From Chitinophagaceae bacterium (GTDB lineage: Bacteria > Bacteroidota > Bacteroidia > Chitinophagales > Chitinophagaceae), in assembly GCA_016713085.1 (NCBI GenBank), contig JADJPV010000002.1:558001-622000 (forward strand): a DNA stretch of 64,000 bases. The letters are read 5' to 3'. The first letter of the stretch is position 1, and each line of letters begins with the position of its first letter. Below the pieces are notes generated by a model. The model did not search any database. It saw only the letters and a program-made list of their open reading frames with translations, and was not told the origin of the DNA. Shown here in pieces: positions 55,243 through 64,000 of this stretch. The translations under genes were made by a program, and so were the position numbers.

Positions 55243-56030
55243 ATGAACCTCCTCAAAGAATTTGCGCTTAAACAAACAGATGCTGCTGTTCATTTGCTGG
55301 ATGAATATGTAAAAACGAATGACGGTGAAGCATTGCATCAGCTGAGGGTAAGTATAAAAAAAATAAGATCAGTTCTCCGCTATTTTGAAAACCAGCAGCT
55401 GCATGAAAAGAAAATAAAGCAATTGAAAAAACAGTTGCGGCATGTTTTTCAGTCTGCAGGATTTATAAGGGAAACTCAGTTACAAATTCAATGGTTAAAA
55501 CGAAACCGATACCGCATTCTTTTAAATGAATCTTTACTTGAAACTGATGTTAGCTTTTATGAACAGGTTTTCCTGGATGAAGCAGGTAAGAGCAGGAAAA
55601 TATTGGAGAGCATCAGAAAGGAACTAAACAAATTTTGTAAAGATGCAGATGAACTATCTGTATTCAATTATGCTGAACAGTTAAAGCAGAGAATCTTTTT
55701 CAGTTGAAGTCAGTAAATATGTCCGGGTGGCATGAGCTGCGAAAAATCATCAAGCAATTGCTGTATGCACAAAACTGGCTTAGCGAAAGTGAAAAAATAA
55801 AACTCCTTCCAGTAAAACAGACTGCATTCCTCGATCAGTTACAGGAAGCAATTGGCAACTGGCATGATGCTGAAGATTTAAAAACATGGCTGAGTGATGA
55901 GCAATTCTTTCTGCGTACTGAATCAAATATTAAATCGCAGTTTAACCGTTGCTGGCAGACTCAGTTAAAAGAAATTGCTGATAAGGAAGGAATAATAAGA
56001 AAGCTCTTAATAAAAAGCCCGGCAGTATAG
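55243..56030 (+). CDS. CHAD domain protein (frameshift at 55696-55700)
   Basis: CHAD domains are alpha-helical, His-rich modules that bind polyphosphate. Seen here: LDEYVKTNDGEALHQLRVSIKKIRSVLRYF (the conserved H-x-x-R-V...K-x-R), KLKKQLRHVFQ-like KKQLRHVFQSAGFIRET, and in the second half MSGWHELRKIIKQLLYAQNW (WHELRK) and LQEAIGNWHDAEDL. The frame breaks in T5; T6 joins QRIFF to QLKSVNMSGWHELRK. Whole length about 262 residues. The stop lies within a terminator hairpin (56015-56038). Confidence 0.85.
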
Positions 56031-56038
56031 CCGGGCTT
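56015..56038. terminator. Bidirectional terminator between the CHAD gene and ctlX
   Basis: AAGCCCGGC and GCCGGGCTT form a perfect 9-bp stem around AGTATA. AAAA precedes it on the plus strand, so minus-strand transcripts end in a U tract. It overlaps the CHAD stop codon. Confidence 0.85.
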
Positions 56039-56044
56039 GTATAT

Positions 56045-56959
56045 TTAATTTTTTGCAGGCAGAAAAATTTCTGCCATCATACATCTTGCACTTCCGCCTC
56101 CATTGGTTTCAATGGTTGTAAGATCAGAATGAATGATGCGGTTATACGATTCAATTTCATTTACCTGCTCTTTGGTCAGTGATTTATATGCCTGGCTGCT
56201 CATCACTACTATCTTTTCACCTTTTTTATTTTTTACCTGCAGCATATTTCCTGCAAAATGATTCATCTGGCTGTAAGAAATATCAATGATCTCTTTCCCG
56301 CTTTTTTCAATGGTATACGTAACCATGTTTCTTTCAGCTGTATTAGGGATGCTGTCTAAACAAATTACAACATACTGATCGGCTACACACATCATTACAT
56401 TGGTATGATAAATTTCGCCGCCATTTTCATCCACACTGTGAAAGGAGCAGGGTTTATAACCTAACTGCACACACCATTCTTCAAACAATGTTTTTTCTGT
56501 TCTTGGAGAAATGCAGGCGTAAGCAATCCGGTTGTCTCTGTCTAACACCATACTGCCCGTACCTTCTAAAAAACGGTTCTGATGTTCCCTTTCTGTAAAA
56601 TCAATGGTATGTTTAATAGAAAATTTTTTCTGAATAGTGTCAAATACATTCTGTTTCCGTTCTGCTCTCCTGTTTTCTGCAAACATGGGATAGAGTACAA
56701 TGCTTCCATCGTGATGAAAACTGATCCAGTTGTTCGGAAAGATACTGTCGGGTGTATGAGGTATTGGCGTATCCTGCACAACTGTTACATCAATTCCTGC
56801 ATCAGATAGCTTCTGTACAAACCCGTCAAACTCTGCCTCTGCTTTTTCCTGTGCCTGGTCATTACTTCCCTGTTGCTGAAATGCATTGTTCACTGCTGTT
56901 TCGGCATTGAAGTCAAATGCCACCGGCTTTATCATTAATAAATGTGATGTTGTTTGCAT
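56045..56959 (-). CDS. ctlX: Citrulline utilization hydrolase CtlX-type (arginine deiminase superfamily)
   Basis: A 304-residue amidinotransferase-fold protein of the CtlX type. Active-site segments: DSIFPNNWISFH, FLEGTGSMVLDR, EIYHTNVMMCV and the catalytic Cys in NGGGSARCMMAEIF. CtlX-type proteins have been linked to citrulline use; the exact reaction is not settled. It lies 90 bases downstream of a second superfamily member on the same strand, so both may act on arginine or citrulline. Confidence 0.82.
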   Translation of the reverse strand: MQTTSHLLMIKPVAFDFNAETAVNNAFQQQGSNDQAQEKAEAEFDGFVQKLSDAGIDVTVVQDTPIPHTPDSIFPNNWISFHHDGSIVLYPMFAENRRAERKQNVFDTIQKKFSIKHTIDFTEREHQNRFLEGTGSMVLDRDNRIAYACISPRTEKTLFEEWCVQLGYKPCSFHSVDENGGEIYHTNVMMCVADQYVVICLDSIPNTAERNMVTYTIEKSGKEIIDISYSQMNHFAGNMLQVKNKKGEKIVVMSSQAYKSLTKEQVNEIESYNRIIHSDLTTIETNGGGSARCMMAEIFLPAKN

Positions 56960-57008
56960 ATTTCTTTATTAATAATCCATAGATAATAATGGTTACGGGT
57001 TAATGGTT

Positions 57009-57060
57009 AAAAGTTATGAGTGGAGTTCCCGTAACTTATAACCCATAACTTATAACTTTT
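57009..57060. repeat. AT-rich inverted and direct repeat at the 3' end of the arginine deiminase gene
   Basis: AAAAGTTAT (57009-57017) and ATAACTTTT (57052-57060) are inverted, and AACTTATAAC occurs at 57033-57042 and 57047-57056. It overlaps the stop codon of the upstream-strand gene and may terminate it. Confidence 0.4.
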
Positions 57061-58564
57061 CTCTTAATAACGGCATACTCATACAATGACTTCCGCCTCT
57101 TGCTCTTGACAGCTCTGCTGATGGTAAGAGGATCAATGTGTTTTCAATACTGTCGGGGTCAACTCCTTTTTCGAATTTTTCAAATGCTTCTGTGGTAGTC
57201 ATTACATCAAAGCCAGCAGCCCTGAATGCTTCGGCTGTATGATCATTCCTGTCGTAACCAATTACAACTCCTTCTTTCAAAGCTACTACATTACAACTGT
57301 CGGTCCACTGTTCTCTTTCGTCGTGCGGAAAAACATTGCCACCACTGTAAATGATTTTTACATCGTCAGGATTTATTCCAAAATCTTCTTTACTGATCTG
57401 CCGGATCAATGATTCAATGCCCGGAAGATTTTTGTTGACACTGTAGTTCCTTGTTTTTACATATGGTTCATTGGCAGGTTTGTAAAACTGAAGGATTTCC
57501 ACCTGTTCCATTTCCAGCTGTCGTGGATTATGTGCCAACTTATTGCTGTAACTATGCCGACTGATATGTTCTGCTCTTAATATTTTTTCAGAGAAACGTC
57601 CGTACAGCACCCATACATTCCGTTTTACCTGTGTGAAGATGGTATCAATATGCATCTGTGCACGGTTCTTTGGAATTTTTACAACAGATATTTTTTCAAT
57701 GCCCAGTTCAGGGCGGCTGAAGAAAGAATGAATGATTTCATTTACTGCACTGCTGCTGGTACGGATACTGCAACCAATCACAAAATGTTTGGGATGAATC
57801 ATCATTACATCACCACCTTCAATACTGATGATACGGTGTTTGCGTTCTTCTTCTTCATACAGAAAGAAATCGCTTTCTTCAATAATCTCCATAATTTTTT
57901 CCGGTTCATTTTTGAAAAAATAATAGAGCGATAAGAATTTGGTGAGCAGTGATTCCCTTCTTCTTGCTACCGTTGCCATACGGCTCAGCAGAATATGACC
58001 TTTTACCATAATACCAATATCACGGGTAAAAATGAAGTTGGGAACAGGAGGGAAGATAAACATGTCTTCACCTGTACCATTTTCTTCTGCAGGTAAAATG
58101 CCGGTGATAAAAACCTTGGCCAGCAATGCAGGATCATTGATGGCTTCTAACCGTTGCTGAATAGCAAAGCTGGATTCTTCGTATGAACAGATGGCAGAAA
58201 TTAAACGGAGTTTTACTTTTTCATCACTGATGATTTCTGCGAGCAACTGTTGGGTATCAAGCACTTTATCGCTGTTGAAATATTCTTCCTTGCCCGGTAT
58301 ATAGCACCATGATTTTTTTTCGGGTTCAGATTTTTGCTGATAGCTGTTGATATAGTTTACTTTTTCACGGTCCAGGAAATACAATAACAGTTTCACATAG
58401 TGATTGTATTCTTTCTGCATACTTTTCAGATGCACAATGTCATCATAAAGATTATCAGCAAAAGTGCCGGGAATGATTTTGCCAATGCCACCATCGGGGC
58501 TGTGGATTAAAAGTTTTCGTAATCGTCCTAATTCATTTTCTACGTAATAATTATGTTGCGCCAT
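57050..58564 (-). CDS. Arginine deiminase family protein, long form
   Basis: A 504-residue member of the arginine deiminase superfamily, about 100 residues longer than classical ArcA. All catalytic motifs are present: NFIFTRDIGIMVKG (Asp in FTRD), SIEGGDVMMI (EGGD), AQMHIDTIFTQV (His) and GGSHCMSMPLL (nucleophile Cys). It begins NYYVENELGRLRKLLIHSPD as in ArcA. It converts arginine to citrulline and ammonia if it is a true deiminase. The neighbouring CtlX-type gene, downstream on the same strand, fits a joint arginine/citrulline pathway. No arcB or arcC is in the window. Confidence 0.85.
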   Translation of the reverse strand: MAQHNYYVENELGRLRKLLIHSPDGGIGKIIPGTFADNLYDDIVHLKSMQKEYNHYVKLLLYFLDREKVNYINSYQQKSEPEKKSWCYIPGKEEYFNSDKVLDTQQLLAEIISDEKVKLRLISAICSYEESSFAIQQRLEAINDPALLAKVFITGILPAEENGTGEDMFIFPPVPNFIFTRDIGIMVKGHILLSRMATVARRRESLLTKFLSLYYFFKNEPEKIMEIIEESDFFLYEEEERKHRIISIEGGDVMMIHPKHFVIGCSIRTSSSAVNEIIHSFFSRPELGIEKISVVKIPKNRAQMHIDTIFTQVKRNVWVLYGRFSEKILRAEHISRHSYSNKLAHNPRQLEMEQVEILQFYKPANEPYVKTRNYSVNKNLPGIESLIRQISKEDFGINPDDVKIIYSGGNVFPHDEREQWTDSCNVVALKEGVVIGYDRNDHTAEAFRAAGFDVMTTTEAFEKFEKGVDPDSIENTLILLPSAELSRARGGSHCMSMPLLREKL

Positions 58565-58818
58565 AAAACCGGTTTAATGTTCAGTAAAGGATGGGTCGTA
58601 AGAGATTGTTGCGGGAACATGTTCTTTGCAGAACGATGATCAACTGCAACGGGTAAGGAAACTAAACTTAGTAATCGGGCAGACTTCCTTCACCTGCAGA
58701 AATCAGGTTGAGGAAGTATGGCAGCATCAGGTTCGTTGTAATATGCTTCTGGAAAAACATATTGCAAGTTAGGTGATTTCGTACGAAGCTGCAAGTTTGC
58801 AACTGCTAACGGGAACAG

Positions 58819-59433
58819 CTACGTTTTTGCAGGGTAATCCACATCAATCAACTCAAAAAACTCCTGTTCATTCAACTCTTTCACGCAGCCGGGTTTTAAA
58901 TCACCCAGTTTTAATTCTTCAATGGAAATCCTGATCAACCGCAGACAACGGCGGTTAATGGCCAGACACATTTTTCGTACCTGGTGAAACTTGCCTTCTG
59001 TTAAAGTCATCAGCATCCATGTATGCGGGTACTGCTGCCTGAAATCATCCATATGAATATAATGATCGGTTACATCCGTAACAATTTCAATGGAATCAGG
59101 AACAGCAATATAGGGTTCACCATCTTTTACCGGAATGGTAACACCGGTTCTTAATTGCTGCAGCAGTTCTTCTGTAACAATATTTTTTACCATTACGAGG
59201 TATGTACGTTTGTGTTTTTTTTCGGATGAAAATAATAGCCTTGTTACTTTTTTATTTGTGGTTAAAATGAGTAAACCTTCTGAATGATTATCCAGGCGAC
59301 CAATGGCATGGATTCCTTCAGGAAATTCAAAATCAAGATCACCCAGCAGCTTCACTTCATGTGAACTGACAAACTGCGAAACCATATCGTATGGTTTGTT
59401 GATGATGAAGTAGCGGTGGGGGGGCTGTGACAT
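58819..59433 (-). CDS. rluE: RluE-like pseudouridine synthase (RsuA/RluB/E/F family)
   Basis: A 204-residue pseudouridine synthase lacking the S4 domain. The catalytic Asp is in HAIGRLDNHSEGLLILTTN. Other marks: YFIINKPYDMVSQF, KKHKRTYLVMV and GKFHQVRKMCLAINRRCLRLIRI near the C-terminus. Compact size and lack of S4 agree with RluE, which modifies 23S rRNA U2457 in E. coli; assignment to that exact site is inferred. I take ATG 59433, since the longer frame begins with TTG. A 254-base gap to the deiminase gene (58565-58818) shows no gene. Confidence 0.87.
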   Translation of the reverse strand: MSQPPHRYFIINKPYDMVSQFVSSHEVKLLGDLDFEFPEGIHAIGRLDNHSEGLLILTTNKKVTRLLFSSEKKHKRTYLVMVKNIVTEELLQQLRTGVTIPVKDGEPYIAVPDSIEIVTDVTDHYIHMDDFRQQYPHTWMLMTLTEGKFHQVRKMCLAINRRCLRLIRISIEELKLGDLKPGCVKELNEQEFFELIDVDYPAKT

Positions 59434-59466
59434 AACTATTAGTTGCAAGATTACGAATTTTGTACT

Positions 59467-59485
59467 TTAGGTATGATATACCTAA
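59467..59485. promoter_or_regulatory. Perfect palindromic operator-like site
   Basis: TTAGGTAT-GAT-ATACCTAA is an 8+8 inverted repeat with a 3-base centre. It lies between the divergent rluE-like and unknown genes, about 35 bases upstream of the rluE start. The binding protein is unknown. Confidence 0.4.
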
Positions 59486-59563
59486 TTCTATGTCCTGCAA
59501 AAAAAAAAGCATATAGATATACCATGTTGGTTATCTCTTAAATTTGACTTATAACTTTGAGTA

Positions 59564-59950
59564 ATGGCTGAAATAACTCTCGACACCATGCTTTCTCAAC
59601 TTGGGTATTCAAGAAAATGGATTGATAATGGTATTTTAACAGAAACACTTTTGAAGCAACAACTTCAAGAGTTTAACTCAGGAGAGGATGATAATACAGA
59701 GCATTATCGCTTTAGAACGCTAACTGCGTTTCTTCAATCAATCACTTTTAAAAAAGAGAGAACTTTAGAAGTGATTCTTGAAATTCTTGAAGAGGATTCC
59801 GATCAAAGTATGGCGTCTTCAGTATTTATATCGCTATTGAAAAATGAAGAGTTGACAAACAAACAATTTGAGATGGTTGCGGATTCTTTTAAAAAATTTG
59901 GAGAGTTGACACAAAAGTATATTGATAAGGAAAAGATAAAGCGGATGTGA
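59564..59950 (+). CDS. Unknown helical protein
   Basis: A 128-residue soluble protein, mostly helical and charged. Visible segments: ITLDTMLSQLGYSRKWIDNG, TAFLQSITFKKERTLEVILEI and NEELTNKQFEMVADSFKKFG. No family recognised, no signal or membrane helix. A TAACTTTG box (59552-59559) ends four bases before the ATG at 59564; if used as -7, the transcript would be nearly leaderless or the true start would be the ATG at 59588. It faces the CrtA-like gene, 17 bases away. Confidence 0.6.
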   Translation: MAEITLDTMLSQLGYSRKWIDNGILTETLLKQQLQEFNSGEDDNTEHYRFRTLTAFLQSITFKKERTLEVILEILEEDSDQSMASSVFISLLKNEELTNKQFEMVADSFKKFGELTQKYIDKEKIKRM

Positions 59951-59967
59951 AGTTAGTTATGCTATTC

Positions 59968-60686
59968 TTACAACGGTTCAACTCCCTTTATCGTCCCCCA
60001 AGTCTTCAACACTTTAAATCGTACAAACATATCCTCACTGTACCAGTTTTCTTTTCTTGTTTTCTGAATCACTTCTGCATGGTCTTTCATTTTGTAGGCA
60101 AACTGTTTCATCTGTTCCTTGCTCTGCCAAATGGAAAAAGTTGCCTGTCTTAATCTTGGCGATTCACCAATACCAACAGAAAACAAAAAGCCATCTGCTT
60201 TGCGCATATCGTTCGATACTGCTTCCACATGCTCATGAAAACGGGCCAGCTTTTTCCGTCGGATGGTTGCCCTTGTTAAAACAGCAATCATTCCTTCATA
60301 ATCGGTTTTGGGCGGCAATTTTCCAAACGCTTCTTTGCCATCCCAGGTTCCATGCCCCTCGATGGGTTGCAGAACCACCGTCCAAGTTTCGCAGCCAAAA
60401 ACTTCCACCAGGCGGCAATAAAGTTGCCGTAATACTGTTTAAGCAGTTGTTGAGGGTTGGATAATTCATTTATTTGCCTGAAATTCTCTTCTTCCATCAC
60501 TACCAATAATCCCCATTGCTGCCAGTCGGGTAATTTGCTGAAAGTGCCGTCACGACCACATCCAAGTGTTTTATGAAACCTGATTTTTCGGTTGAAAAAC
60601 AGGGGCAGCCGGTGCAAAGCCATCGCCAGCAGTGCAAAGTAGATAAAACGTTTTTTGTAACGGGCAATGGTTAATATTGCGTACAT
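59968..60686 (-). CDS. Spheroidene-monooxygenase-like (CrtA-like) protein (frameshift at 60397-60401)
   Basis: About 240 residues when one base is added to a run of five A (plus strand), joining FIAAWWKFF to GCETWTVVLQP. The C-terminal part has AVLTRATIRRKKLARFHEHVEAV, SVGIGESPRLRQATFSIWQS and EQMKQFAYKMKDHAEVI, which match proteins annotated as spheroidene monooxygenase (CrtA) or a related DUF3291-type dimeric alpha-beta-barrel. Its N-terminus KKRFIYFALLAMALHRLPLFF is conserved in the same group. Non-phototrophic Bacteroidota carry such homologues with no demonstrated carotenoid role. It is divergent from smc; I start at ATG 60686. Confidence 0.7.
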
Positions 60687-60805
60687 AGTGCTCAATTAAG
60701 AATAAAGTTTGTATATGACAAACAAAACCTTGCTCTTGTTGAAAACATGGCAAAATGTGTTAATAAGATAAAAAATGGGTAAAAATTAATACAGCCTTTA
60801 TCCCA

Positions 60806-60813
60806 TATATTTG
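60806..60813 (+). promoter_or_regulatory. Probable -7 box of smc
   Basis: TATATTTG, 23 bases before the GTG start of smc. No clear -33 TTTG at the usual distance. Confidence 0.45.
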
Positions 60814-60836
60814 TCGCCTTCCAAAAATGAAAAATA

Positions 60837-63800
60837 GTGCGTTTAAAGAGTTTAGAAATTAAGGGTTTTAAAAGTTTTGCCGATAAAACTGTGGTTAGTT
60901 TTGATGAGGGTGTAACCGGTATCATTGGGCCCAATGGTTGCGGCAAAAGCAATATCATTGACAGTATTCGCTGGGTAATAGGTGAGCAGAAGATCAGCCA
61001 TCTCCGTAGTGAAAACTTAGAGAGCCTGGTATTTAACGGTTCAAAAACAAGAAGTGCTTCCGGCCTGGCCGAAGTAAGTCTCACTTTTGAAAATACCCGT
61101 AACCTGCTTCCAACCGAATTCAGTACCGTAACCGTTACACGTAAATTCTACAAAAGCGGTGAAAGTGAATATCGGTTGAACGATGTTCAATGCCGTTTGA
61201 AGGATATCCAAAATCTTTTTCTTGATACGGGTGTAAGCACCGACAGCTATGCCATCATTGAGTTGGGTATGGTTGATGATATCATCAAGGATAAGGATAA
61301 CAGCCGTCGCCGAATGCTTGAACAGGCAGCCGGTATTACCATCTACAAAACAAGAAAGAAAGAAGCCAAGAATAAACTGGATGCAACTGAACAGGATCTG
61401 GCACGTATTGAAGATCTGTTGTTCGAGATCAACAACCAGTTAAAAACTTTAGAGAACCAGGCCAAAAAAGCAGAGAAGTATTACGAGATCAAAAAAGATT
61501 ATCGTGAAGTGAGTATTGAACTGGCGAAAGCTGCGCTTGAAGGGTTCAATATTAAATGGAAAACATTAAATGAGCAACACGAAACCGAAACTAATAAACG
61601 TGTTGAACTTGAAGCTAAAGTTGCAACGGAAGAAGCGGCAATAGAACAGGAGAAAGTTGGTTTTATTGAAAAGGAACGTGAATTGCAAACCATGCAGCAT
61701 GCATTCAATGATATGCTGCAGAACCTGCGTACCAAAGAAAATGATAAGAATTTAGCGCAGCAGCGTTTGCATTATCTCAAAGAAAAAGAAACCAGTCTGA
61801 ATGACTTTTTACAAAAAGCAGGCGGACAGTTAAAAGGAATAGAAGAAAGCATTCAATTTACACAACTGCAGATTACAGAGGAAGATCAGAAGTTAAATGA
61901 TCTTGCTTCACAATTAGATGGATTACGCAGTGCTGTGGAAGAGAAACGCCGTTTGTTTGATGAAAGAAGAAGCGGTATTGATGATCTGCGGAAAGAAAAC
62001 CAGGCCATTCAACGTAACCAGTTTGAAGCAGAGAAGAATGTAGCAGTTGGTGAAACAACTGTACAGAACCTGCAACGCACCATCTTCCAGTTAAAAGAAG
62101 AACAAACGAACAGGAAACAGCAATTACAACAGTTAGAAGTTGAAAAGCAACAGAAAGAATACGAACTGAATAATTTCAGGGAAGAGTTGCTTCAGTTACA
62201 GCAGGAACATGAATTTACCAAAGACCAGATTTTGCAAACTCAATCTGCATTGGAAGGCTTACGTACTCAGTTAGCAGATGAAAACAGAAAGCTTGATTCA
62301 AAAAAGAATGAGCATGATCTGTTGAAGAGTTTAGTTGATTCATTGGAAGGTTATCCTGAAAGTGTGAAGTTCTTACACAACAATGAGCAGTGGAAAGTAG
62401 AAGCGCCTTTGTTGAGCGATGTAATTTATTGTAAAGAAGATTACCGTACAGCAGTAGAAAACCTGCTGGAACAATACCTCAACTATTATGTAGTGGGCAA
62501 TATGAACGATGCATTAAGTGCTGTTAAGTTATTGCATGCCAACCAGAAAGGGAAGGCTAACTTCTTTATGCTGGATAAGTTTAACGGACAGGCTGTATTG
62601 ACTGATCTTCCTGCAGGAACAATTTCTGCATTGAATGTGGTGGAAGTTGAACCCAAGTATCAATCGCTCATTAATTATTTACTGGGACAGGTTGTGATTG
62701 CAGAAGATGAAAATAATCTGCCGGCTGATTTTGATGGTGTGGTATTGGAGACGAGCGGCAAGTTCTTTAAAGGTAAATATGCATTAAGTGGTGGCAGTGT
62801 TGGCTTGTTTGAAGGAAAGAAACTCGGCCGAGCAAAAAATCTGGAACGTTTACATGAAGAGATCATTGCACAGGAAACGGTTGTGCTGGATTTAAAACAT
62901 ATCATTCAGTTGCGTCATAATGAAGTAATCATCTTCAATGAGCAATTGAAAGAAAACGCAATCAAGCAAACAGAAACGTCCATCAACCAGTTAGTCAATC
63001 ATGTGTATGGTATTGACAACAGGATGGAGAACCTCCGTGGAATGGAAGCCAATGCTGTAAGGCGTTTGGAAGATCTGGAACAGCAGCAGGAAGAGATTCA
63101 TGAAAGCCAGCAGACACATCGTGATGAACTGGATAAATACAATTCACAGTTAGAAGAACTGGCCGGAAGACTGGAAGTGCTGGAACAGGAGTTTACACTG
63201 GCTGAACAATCATATAACCAGGCCAATCAATCATACAATGATTAGAACCTGAATGTAACCCGTCAGCAAAGCAGGGTAACATCATTGAAACAGGAGTTTG
63301 ATTTCAAACAGAACCAGTTTCAGGATCTGCAGTTACAGATTACAACCAACTCGGCTGCATTGGAAGAAGCTTCCACACAGATCAATGAAAGTGAAGTGAT
63401 GTTGCTGGAGGCGCAGGACATACTGGTAACTCTTTTGCAGAATAAAGAAAGTGAAGAGCGCAAGCTGAATGAAGCAGACCAGGCTTATTACAATATGCGG
63501 AATGTGCTCAGTGAAAAAGAAAGTGAGCTCCGTCATAAGCAAAAGGAAAAAGAACAGGTTGATCATTTACTCAACGAAATAAAAGATAAACTCACTGATT
63601 TAAAACTACAGTTAAGCGGAACCAAAGAACGTTTAATGGTTGAGTTTAAAGTGAATCTTGAAGAAGTAATTGAAGAAGCAAGAACAGGGGATGATCCGCA
63701 GGAAGAATTGCAGGCAAAGGTTGACCGGATGAAAAAGCGTTTGGAAAACCTTGGTGAAGTGAATCCAACAGCGATTGAAGCATTTGAAGAAATGCGCAAG

Positions 63801-64000
63801 CGTTATGAATTCATTTTAGAGCAGAAGAATGATCTGGTGACTGCGAAAGAATCTTTACTGCAAACCATCCAGGAAGTAGAAGCTACTGCTAACCAGCGTT
63901 TCCTTGAAACCTTTAATGCAGTGCGTGAAAACTTCCAGAAAGTATTTAAGGCATTGTTTACAGAAGAAGATACTGCTGACCTCGTATTAGAAAATCCGGA
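60837..64000 (+). CDS. smc: Chromosome segregation protein SMC (continues past window; in-frame TAG at 63243)
   Basis: Chromosome condensation ATPase, truncated by the window end. The GTG start gives MRLKSLEIKGFKSFADKT, then the Walker A GPNGCGKSNIIDSIRWVIGE. A long coiled coil (about 170-500) follows, the hinge (about 510-670, with SDVIYCKEDYRTAVENLLEQ, GTISALNVVEVEP and GKYALSGGSVGLFEGKK) and the returning coiled coil. At 63243-63245 an in-frame TAG interrupts between NQSYND and NLNVTRQQSR; the frame then stays open, with typical SMC coil sequence, to base 64000 (LENLGEVNPTAIEAFEEM). The signature motif and Walker B would lie beyond. TAG could be CAG changed by one base. Since smc is conserved and usually important, an error or a very recent mutation is likely. 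Confidence 0.93.

Noticed and set aside
58565..58818. Possible gene in the gap between the deiminase and rluE-like genes
   Set aside because: No open frame with a plausible start or recognisable product was found on either strand. It probably holds promoter sequence for the deiminase gene.
63243..63245. TAG recoding as an alternative genetic code
   Set aside because: TAG serves as a normal stop elsewhere in the window (for example hisF and the CHAD gene), so a single in-frame TAG does not support recoding.

Overview
The window looks like a chromosomal segment of a Bacteroidota bacterium, most likely Chitinophagales/Chitinophagaceae. This is inferred from low GC, several -7 boxes of the TAnnTTTG type used by the Bacteroidota housekeeping sigma factor, a type IX secretion C-terminal domain on a large Ig/PKD-repeat protein, the futalosine menaquinone gene mqnA, a YfhO-type membrane protein and many DUF2911/TlpA-type envelope proteins. 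No phage, plasmid, IS element, rRNA or CRISPR array is visible. One tRNA (Cys, GCA) is present.

Layout. 1-3.1 kb: end of a methyltransferase gene, an exported beta-carbonic anhydrase, a small unknown protein and a SulP anion transporter, plausibly a bicarbonate-handling operon. 3.1-8 kb: DUF2911 protein, small membrane protein, YraN, purB, mqnA. 7.8-11.7 kb: a collagen-like lipoprotein and a 971-residue T9SS surface protein, with a remnant of a second T9SS gene end. 11.7-21.6 kb: a glycan cluster (two FkbM and one TylF methyltransferases, GT9-like, GT2 and GT4 glycosyltransferases, hexapeptide acyltransferase, NAD-dependent epimerase, YfhO). 21.7-27.1 kb: queuosine-precursor transporter, NUDIX, CorA, DinB, dapF, nucleoside phosphorylase, tRNA-Cys. 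27.1-32.2 kb: an accessory operon (lipoprotein, a possible small peptide, SET protein, ATP-grasp ligase, ATP-grasp-SET fusion, ABC membrane half). 32.4-36.5 kb: trxA and dnaE. 36.7-41.3 kb: NlpC/P60 lipoprotein, hisF, hisIE, two tandem TlpA-like proteins. 41.3-49.2 kb: GH20 hexosaminidase, CocE-type hydrolase, 2'-5' RNA ligase-like protein and a 5-oxoprolinase operon (pxpB-pxpC-pxpA) with an atypical NRAMP-like transporter. 49.2-64 kb: pyk, pfkA, prolyl oligopeptidase, dTDP-rhamnose-reductase-like SDR, CHAD protein, two arginine-deiminase-superfamily enzymes, rluE-like pseudouridine synthase, CrtA-like protein and the start of smc.

The best candidate for an undescribed system is the 27.1-31.6 kb operon. 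Two D-Ala-D-Ala-ligase-like ATP-grasp proteins and two SET lysine-methyltransferase domains (one fused to an ATP-grasp) sit with an exporter-type membrane domain. Just upstream lies a possible ~50-residue peptide reading frame ending in VPGGYSGFQA. This suggests a peptide-modifying or peptide-making pathway with lysine methylation, but that function is inference.

A caution applies to the whole window. At least a dozen otherwise intact conserved genes, including essential purB and dnaE, are broken by single-base indels, mostly in short homopolymers, and smc has an in-frame TAG. The simplest explanation is residual sequencing or assembly error. For such genes I give one span covering the whole reconstructed gene and name the indel position.
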